A stretch of 23,220 nt of DNA from positions 1-23,220 of the forward strand of contig QKYT01000476.1 of NCBI GenBank assembly GCA_003550305.1. The letters are read 5' to 3'. The notes under the pieces are model-generated. The model worked only from the letters and a program-made list of their open reading frames with translations. It had not been told where the DNA came from and made no database searches. Positions within the stretch are counted from its first letter, which is position 1, and the number at the start of each line of letters is the position of its first letter. Made by a program: the position numbers and the translations under genes. This DNA comes from Glomus cerebriforme (Eukaryota > Glomeromycota > Glomeromycetes > Glomerales > Glomeraceae). Below, one piece after another: positions 17,031-23,220 of the stretch.

Positions 17031-17666
17031 AAAATTATCGATATTGAATGCAGAATGCACTTCGTAATTTATTCTGTTTAATTTAATGTTAATTGCTAAT
17101 ATTTTATTATTGTACCGATATTTGAAAATTTTTAAAGCATTACTTTCATTTACATCAAAATCGTACGTATTACTGTATATCACAAATGCGAATTAATAAA
17201 AAATAAAAAAATAATTTATTCTTCATTTGATATTTGATCGTCGATAATTCGGTAATCGGAATTGTTTATCCATTGATTGCATCAAGATAATGTATCTAAT
17301 GTATTACAATTGAATCTATTAAGAATTATGCTAATACTTAAGTGGAAAACTAAGTAAACTATTATTGTGATTAACTGATTAACTATAACAAACTAATTTT
17401 TTACTCCAGTTTTTTTATTTATCAATTTCCATAAATTAATTAGCTTTGGAGACACAATCCAACGCAGATAGAGAAATATATTACAAGTTATACCAACTCT
17501 TGACAGATATAGATATATTCATGTGAAAATACACGCGAAATAAATCATAATAACAAGTGCTACCTAATCGGAAACGTAAATTTGAGATTCGCACGGAATG
17601 CTGGTTTTATTAATAAATTAAAGAATAGAGGAAATGAATTTTGTACATCATAGCTCGATAAAAATG
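17031..17666. other. Intergenic, no gene seen
   Basis: Very AT-rich with frequent stops on both strands. The right end forms the promoter of the secreted-protein gene at 17772. Confidence 0.45.
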
Positions 17667-17675
17667 TATAAATAG
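17667..17675 (+). promoter_or_regulatory. TATA box of the 17772 gene
   Basis: TATAAATAG lies 105 bases before the ATG. A pyrimidine-rich tract (TTTCTTTTTTCCTTTATC) sits between them, as at many fungal transcription starts. Confidence 0.6.
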
Positions 17676-17771
17676 TGATCTATTCTGACAACAAAATATA
17701 CTTAAAGCACTTTTAGCTTCACATTTCTTTTTTCCTTTATCTTTTGTATATCTTCATCAGCAGGAAGAATA

Positions 17772-18482
17772 ATGAAAGTATTGTTTGCTCGATTGTGTAA
17801 ATTATACACTTTCTTTTTAGTTGCAATCGCAACCGTAGTTCTAGGAGCACCTCTAGAGAATGTCCCCATGCTCAAGCGAGATACAAATCCCGGATGTCCC
17901 CCAAATTACCCTGTATACTTCAGTTCTCGTTGCGAAACAGCTTCCTTAATTGCTGCAACTTGTAAATCTAATGGCAATCCACCTGTTTATTTACCTAATA
18001 ATTATACGCCATGTCGAGCAGACGAACATTGCATTGAACATTATAGTCCTATCGGTTTCGACCCCAAGAATCCACAATCTCCACATGCAACTTGTGTTAC
18101 TGATGGAAATAGCGAAAGATGGGATAATTTTGGTAATCCCAATGCCGATGCTTGTTCAGTGCCGACTGACTACAATAATAGGGGTCAACCTGGGATATTG
18201 GTTGCAATGACAATATATGCACATGATTGGAAACCGATACAAGTGAATTGGCTGGATGCATATGATAATGATGGTCAACTTCCATCGGACTACAATAAGC
18301 ACAATTACACCTCATTCATCTCGAATTATCAGAACGATAAAATTAAGTATTGTTTTAATACAGGTACCAATAACAAAGTGACAGCTTATGCTGCTGCTTG
18401 GGCAGTGTATCCAAATTCCATGATGTCATCTGACGCTTTGCCATCTGATGATTCTAGCAACACCAGTAATACTCCTGTATAA
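17772..18482 (+). CDS. Secreted eight-cysteine protein, putative effector-like
   Basis: Intact single-exon ORF of 236 residues. Residues 1-25 are a signal peptide (basic start, LYTFFLVAIATVVL core, GAP cleavage context). A Lys-Arg pair at about 35-36 could be a Kex2-type propeptide site. The mature part has eight Cys (in GCPP, SRC, ATCK, TPCR, EHC, ATCV, DAC and KYCF), enough for four disulphides, and NYT sites for N-glycosylation. Typical stretches are NPGCPPNYPVYFSSRCETAS and PADACSV-like NADACSVPTDY. The tail is Ser/Asp-rich. It looks like a secreted, disulphide-stabilised protein acting in the cell wall or outside the cell. I do not recognise a catalytic motif; an effector role is an inference from being small, secreted and Cys-rich. 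Confidence 0.75.
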   Translation: MKVLFARLCKLYTFFLVAIATVVLGAPLENVPMLKRDTNPGCPPNYPVYFSSRCETASLIAATCKSNGNPPVYLPNNYTPCRADEHCIEHYSPIGFDPKNPQSPHATCVTDGNSERWDNFGNPNADACSVPTDYNNRGQPGILVAMTIYAHDWKPIQVNWLDAYDNDGQLPSDYNKHNYTSFISNYQNDKIKYCFNTGTNNKVTAYAAAWAVYPNSMMSSDALPSDDSSNTSNTPV

Positions 18483-19050
18483 AACTATTTATTGTTTTTA
18501 CTGACCTTAAAAAGTTAAAGCTACTTTATATAAAATATATTTAATAACATAATATACCATTTTATTTTACAAAGGAGAGGCAAGCTGCGGCTGATTTAAG
18601 TCGAAAAAATCAAATTTCTTTTATTTATTTAACTTAATTGATTTATTTGAAGTATATTTATTTATATTATTATTAGGATAGGAATTTATTATAAACAATT
18701 GGACAAAGTAAGAATGGAAAGTATTCCATTACTCATTAAACAAATTTCTTAAAAATCCAATTGTATTGTACAATACTTGAATATTTTATTAGTAAAAAAT
18801 TTGATATCATATTTTATTATTGTAAATGCTTTCAGATTTGCTGAGTTATTAAATCTTGGATCATGTAAAAAATTTCAGTCTTTTGAATTCGTCAGACATA
18901 TGATTCTTATCCTTACTATAATATATATATAGTAACAACTAACAAGTAACATTGAAAAAAATTAATGGTAAAATAGAAACATTCATATTTTTTTTTATTT
19001 TATAAAAATTGCTATAATTTAGTGATGGCAAATTTTGTTATTTTTCAATT
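18483..19050. other. AT-rich intergenic, no gene seen
   Basis: 3' flank of the secreted-protein gene, then T- and A-run DNA with no open frames of note. Confidence 0.45.
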
Positions 19051-19239
19051 GATATCAAAGTTATTTGATATCATTTCAAGGTCTGCTGTGTGAGATAAGT
19101 TACCAGTAACTCTTTGACATAATTATATCAAAGAGTTACTGATGACTTGGGTCAGATTATGAAGGTAACTTCATAATCTAATGGTAACTTCATAATCTAA
19201 TAGTAGCTCTATAATCTAATAGTAACTTCATAATCTAAT
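19051..19239 (+). repeat. Hairpins and 19-bp tandem array
   Basis: Three perfect inverted repeats occur in a row: GATATCAAA...TTTGATATC (19051-19072), CAGTAACTCTTTGA with its complement (19104-19117 and 19128-19141), and AGATTATGAAG with its complement (19154-19164 and 19169-19179). The last arm starts an array of four 19-base units, GGTAACTTCATAATCTAAT (19164-19239); units 1 and 2 are identical and unit 3 is the most diverged. Confidence 0.85.
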
Positions 19240-19322
19240 TACATAATTTAACAGTAACTAGATAGTATACCATTTTTGATACATTTTCAGATCTTAATCC
19301 TGAATTATTTTTGCCAAAAAGA

Positions 19323-19469
19323 ATGACCATAATAAACTACAAGAGGTGGTTGGAATTAATAAAAACTGGCCATTTGATTTCATCTAACAAAGAAAGTCAA
19401 CTGTATAAAGATTTTAAAACTTTAGCAAAAGAAAAAAGAAAATTAAATTTAGATCAAATTTATATGTAA
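19323..19469 (+). pseudogene. Short ORF fragment at the left end of the transposon-like relic
   Basis: 48 codons, YKRWLELIKTGHLISSNKES and QLYKDFKTLAKEKRKLNLDQ. It is helical and Lys-rich. It reads as protein in an otherwise non-coding stretch and lies 84 bases after the tandem array. I believe it is a piece of the same decayed element as the relics to its right, but I cannot prove the link. Confidence 0.35.
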
Positions 19470-19775
19470 TAATATAAAATATAATGAACTTTTAAAAATA
19501 AGCAATATTAAGAAAATCCTTGCAGATTTTACTTGATCATCAGAATTTTAATTTATTAATTTGTAATTTGTATAACAATCAGACAAATTTATATATATTG
19601 AGTTAGGATATTAAACATATAAAATAAAAGTCAACAGTTTTTTACTACACATATATTCTTGTAAATAATAGTTAAACACAAGTCTTATATCAAAAGTTAT
19701 TCTATAATACTAATTACTGCTGAAAAAATTATTTTAGAAACACATTATGGACCTTTTTTTTGTGAATGGTGAATC

Positions 19776-20464
19776 GTGACTAAAAATAATAAAAATGACA
19801 AAATAACACTGTTAGTTCCAATAAGAGTAGGTATAAAAACACTTACAAATCTCAATGGATGTGATTTTATTATTACTATTTTGAAACCTAATATAGTGAC
19901 TTTTTCCAGACTAAAATATCAAGTAACTTATGATTTAGAATATAGCGAAATATGTGCAAGTTCTTCAGTTACTATTACATCTTTATATCAATGTTTATTT
20001 GGTAATAAAATATAATTTTCTAGGTTACTTATTATGGGATTTGACCATCAGGCTATTGCAGAAGAACTTCTAAAAGATATTTCATTTCAGCCTTTTGAAT
20101 TTTTTGTAGAAAGACTTCAAATAGTAATTTTTGGAATTAACGTATCAAAAGTTCAAAAATGAAATTATGCTGGTATTAAGTATCAATCATCTTTATTAAT
20201 AATGTAGAAAAAAAACAATTTTTGTATGTTCAAAATTTTACTGATAAAAAATGTACACTCAGTATTTATGAAGAAAATGAACTCAAAATAATTGTTAGTA
20301 GAAAAGATTCAGTAAATATTTGGTCTCAAATAGATGATAAACCAAAATTTAATGCTAATGAGCTATTTGGTATAAATAATGAATATACATGAGCATTAAT
20401 TGCAAATTCTATCATGTACATCAGAAAAATGGAATGATATACTTCTATTACAATGAATTTTTAA
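19776..20464 (+). pseudogene. Decayed protein fragment, unknown family
   Basis: From 19776 the frame reads LLVPIRVGIKTLTNLNG and on. After a TAA at 20013 it continues in the same frame as MGFDHQAIAEELLKDISFQP and RLQIVIFGINVSKVQK. Stops follow at about 20159 and 20204. After a run of A at about 20207 the sense moves to another frame: FTDKKCTLSIYEENELKIIV, then VNIWSQI and FNANELFGINNE. So at least four stops and one frameshift break it. I associate such sequence with multicopy proteins in Rhizophagus but cannot name a domain. Confidence 0.45.
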
Positions 20465-21053
20465 GCATCATCTTAAGAAATAAACAAAATCTGATATCAA
20501 TTGAATAGGATTTATTGAAAATTAGAAAAATCAATAAAGTGAGATTATTGAATTGAAAACTTTCTTGATGCAACTGTATGGATTTGAATATCAAATGAAT
20601 TCACACAAATTTTGCACCTAGAAGTTAATGCCTAGACATATGGGTTGTGTAGAAATTACACCTTATAATAAAAACCAATGTGAGGTGAGAATGAGTATTT
20701 TGATATGTATTTAGTATTAATAACAAAATAAAATTATGCAACCTAATTTGATTTTATATTTACAGTTTAAATTTTAGACAGATTGGTAAATCTAAATAAA
20801 AATTGTAAAACGTTACAAACTCTAAATGATCTTGGTTTTCTTTATTCTATATCAAGCAAATATTGCAATCAAGATAAAGTTTTATAGAATTATATAATAA
20901 AAAGAGTCAAAATAAAAAGAGACATATTTTATTTATTGTTGCAGATCAGTTTTTATATGATGAAATCAAGAAGAATTTGAATATTAGTAAAGTTTTTTAT
21001 TATATATTTTTTAAAATTAGATATTAACTCACATTATTTTATTAGATTTTATT
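20465..21053. other. Decayed AT-rich repeat DNA
   Basis: Only short protein-like scraps, such as LGFLYSISSKYCNQDKVL at about 20830-20885. It lies between two better-preserved relics and is probably part of the same element. Confidence 0.35.
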
Positions 21054-23188
21054 ATCAGATACAATTAATGAGACACACAAATATACAAGACTTCATAGTT
21101 CAGGTGCTGAATGTGTTGAAAAGCCTGTTTTTACATGGATAACAATTCTTTGTGAAAAATTTAATTAGTTGCAGCAATTTTTGGATGATAAAAATAATAT
21201 TATAATGAGTAGTTATAAAATGAAAACTAAAATTGGACTTTCAGTAAAATATCTTAAAGATATAAAAGAATCTTTATGGAAAAAATTTAGCTGCAAATTT
21301 TCAGATAGTATTAAACAGATATTATTCATGACATTCTTATATTTTATGTGAAAAATATAATCAAAAAATTGGCAAGGATCATTATTATTGTACATATTAT
21401 TATAATAATAAGAAAACTGATATCATTATGGATATGAAATTTTTGCAGAAATCAAACAATTTATTGAAAGACATATTCAAAATAATAATCTTCAAATAAG
21501 TAATTTTTATTTTATTTATTATTTATATTCAAAATTAATTTATTTATTTGATTTTATTTACTAAAATAATTTATGACAATATAAAAAAAAACTATATCAA
21601 TCAACTTGAGCATTTGTGTTGATACTTTAAAAAATCTTATGAACAAGAACTTAAAGTTGTTGCAAATAGAACTGTTATCTATAATGTTTGTATTAGCCAC
21701 TATCTCCTATATGCTTTTGGTATTTGTACAAAATCACACAGCCATAAATGTGTTGAATGCAGGCAATTATTTGCTTTTTTTGGCCAATTGAAAACTCATA
21801 TTCCAATTATATTTCATAATAAACTAGATAAATTTCATAAATATCTCCTATATTATCTAGCACATCAAATACGAAAAGTGTATTTAAATGCACAGTTTAA
21901 TGCAAATTTATTAGAGTTAGATGAAAAAGGTGCACTTATTATTGTAAATTATAAAATGAAAGTATTATCTAAGAGTACAAGAAATATAAAGAAATAATTT
22001 TTTGGAAAGAAAAACTGAACTCTTCATTTAACATTAGTATATATATGTAAAGCAGATTTTCTTGAACTTAATATCCAAGCACATGATCATTGGTCTAATG
22101 ATCCCTATTAGAATGCTTGATTTACTGCATCTAGTCTTCATGCTGTTATTGAATCTATGAAAAAAAAACCAGAGTGGATTACCATCATTTCAGATAATAG
22201 AGGACATTATCATAATGCAGATTTGATGATGATTTTGAAATATTAGCTAGATTGGTATAGTATTTGGCCTAAAAAATAGATATTTTTTGAGCCTGAAAAG
22301 GTAAAGATGACCATTAATAGTCATCATGCTTAGGTCTGTTTGAATCTAACTATTTAAAATACATAATATTGACTTATTTCATATTTGAAACAGATTGCAC
22401 ATATCATCAATTGACATGTAAAGTTGAGGTTTGATATATCATCTGAAAAAGATATTAAGGATGCAATATTTGAAATTTGTAAAATATCAGTATCTCATCT
22501 AGAACCAGAAAGAAAAAAAAGGTTCGCAAATTAAAAAATATATTTATTTTTATACTACAGTTAGACCTCCATATAATCACATCTTATATAGTCACATCAT
22601 ATAAAATTCCTTTATATAATTACATCTTTGAAAAAACTAACTTATATAAAGATTATATAAAAAAATCTTTATATAGTCACAACTCCTATATAGTTACATT
22701 TTTGGATTTTTTTACTATATAACCAACTTGGTGATTATAAAAAGGTTCTACTGTATAATATCACAGGTTTTATACAGTTAAATTTATTAGCAATTTTTTT
22801 TTCTATAGAATCTGGCAAAAGAAATAAAAGAAATAAATTACCTGGCATTTTAAATTAGTTCAAATGATTATGGCCAATTACTGAAGAATCTGCTATTTCT
22901 ATTCAAGCAAAAGACATTGCTAATATTGGTATTTGAATAAACTTTTCTTTTAAAAATCTGAAAAAATTATAATTAAAAACAATTGAGAACCCAAATCCAA
23001 GTATATTAATACCTTCAGTTTTTAAAAATACTTAGACAGTTCTATTGCCAAATGATACAGATAAACATTAGTCTAATTAGGAATATTTTATTGTATTTTT
23101 AATTAAATAGTTATTTCAATATCAATACAGAAATTACAGTAAAAAAATTGAAAAAAGAGTATGTGAAAGAACAATTGGAAATTTGTGG
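21054..23188 (+). pseudogene. Relic of a large transposase-like protein with C2H2 finger and DDE-like region
   Basis: Left part: TINETHKYTRLHSSGAECVE and KEDIKESLWKKF-like LKDIKESLWKKFSCKF (21061-21350). From about 21623 to 22333 one frame is kept without a shift but with several stops. It encodes CVECRQLFAFFGQLKTHIPI followed by IFH, fitting C2H2 spacing C-x2-C-x12-H-x5-H. It then gives KLDKFHKYLLYYLAHQIRKV, HDHWSND, ITIISDNRGHYHNADLMM, IFFEPEK and INSHHA. The D, SDN and E positions resemble an RNase H-fold (DDE) transposase, as an inference. An intron-like gap at 22334-22393 is followed by IRKV-like helical sequence (ISSEKDIKDAIFEI) to 22521. A second intron-like gap (22522-22808) holds a MITE. 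The tail (ILN.FK.LWPITEESAIS) runs to about 23080. Confidence 0.55.
22558..22753 (+). mobile_element. MITE with pogo/Tigger-type ends and TA target duplication
   Basis: It starts CAGTTAGACCTCCATATAAT and ends ATTATAAAAAGGTTCTACTG, flanked by TA on both sides (22556-22557 and 22754-22755). The ends are inverted and agree at 17 of the first 23 bases, both reaching TATAATCAC. The inside repeats TATATAGTCACA-like words and has a hairpin of TATATAAAGATT arms. Its 196 bases hold no ORF. CAG ends and TA duplications are typical of pogo/Tigger elements of the Tc1/mariner group, so a related transposase probably moved it. Confidence 0.75.
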
Positions 23189-23190
23189 TA

Positions 23191-23220
23191 CAGTCGTCCC
23201 CCTCTATAATCACACCCTTC
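23191..23220 (+). mobile_element. Start of a second pogo/Tigger-type element, cut by the window edge
   Basis: CAGTCGTCCCCCTCTATAAT, then CACACC, begins right after a TA dinucleotide at 23189-23190. It shares the CAGT start and the TATAATCAC word at the same distance as the MITE at 22558. Only 30 bases are visible. Confidence 0.55.

Noticed and set aside
17950..18315. Overlapping frames on both strands inside the secreted-protein gene
   Set aside because: No start context, and they conflict with an intact ORF having a signal peptide and eight Cys.
1..23220. tRNA, rRNA or CRISPR array
   Set aside because: I saw no cloverleaf with internal promoter boxes, no rRNA-like conserved block and no regular repeat-spacer pattern.

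Overview
The window looks like nuclear DNA of a fungus, most probably an arbuscular mycorrhizal fungus of the Rhizophagus/Glomus type. It is AT-rich. Its genes have short GT-AG introns of 60 to 103 bases with TACTAAC- or CTAAT-like branch sites, TATA boxes 95 to 135 bases upstream of start codons, and AATAAA signals downstream. The recognisable proteins are types I know as expanded in Glomeromycotina: Crinkler-type proteins, Myb/SANT-like factors, coiled-coil hypotheticals and secreted Cys-rich proteins. Scattered N bases suggest a draft assembly. I could not run a database search, so the taxon is an inference. I found no rRNA, tRNA or CRISPR array.

Left part (1-6600). A four-exon Crinkler-type gene with a P-loop ATPase domain runs off the left edge on the minus strand. 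Two plus-strand genes of unknown function follow: a coiled-coil protein (2752-4344) and a shorter protein (4444-4962). Both end in a CPxCxxxH...C zinc-ribbon-like tail. A decayed minus-strand gene (5054-5928) faces them.

Middle part (6600-12720). This holds a membrane-anchored coiled-coil protein (6598-7479) and a small Ser/Pro-rich protein (8086-8316). Nearly identical 3' blocks with poly(A) signals lie downstream of both. Next is a three-exon Myb/SANT-like gene broken by one TGA (8892-9640, minus), then two plus-strand genes each broken by a single in-frame stop (10218-11057 and 11235-11831). A small intact gene (12451-12714) closes the block.

Right-centre (12990-18490). A multi-exon gene with a possible PD-(D/E)XK-like core comes first. 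It is followed by a truncated coiled-coil ORF lying among GC-rich palindromic repeats, an intact three-exon Myb/SANT-like gene (15278-15864) with the same exon phases as the broken one, a MITE candidate, a stand-alone Crinkler-type ubiquitin-like domain (16719-17015, minus) and a secreted eight-cysteine protein (17772-18482).

Right part (18490-23220). Very AT-rich, decayed repeat DNA. It contains a block of hairpins and 19-base tandem repeats, the relic of a large protein with a C2H2 finger and a DDE-transposase-like region, a pogo/Tigger-type MITE with TA duplications inside what was probably an intron of that relic, and the start of another similar inverted repeat at the window edge.

The genes do not form an obvious pathway. 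The window reads as a fast-evolving accessory region of effector-like genes, lineage-specific families, recent nonsense pseudogenes and transposon debris.
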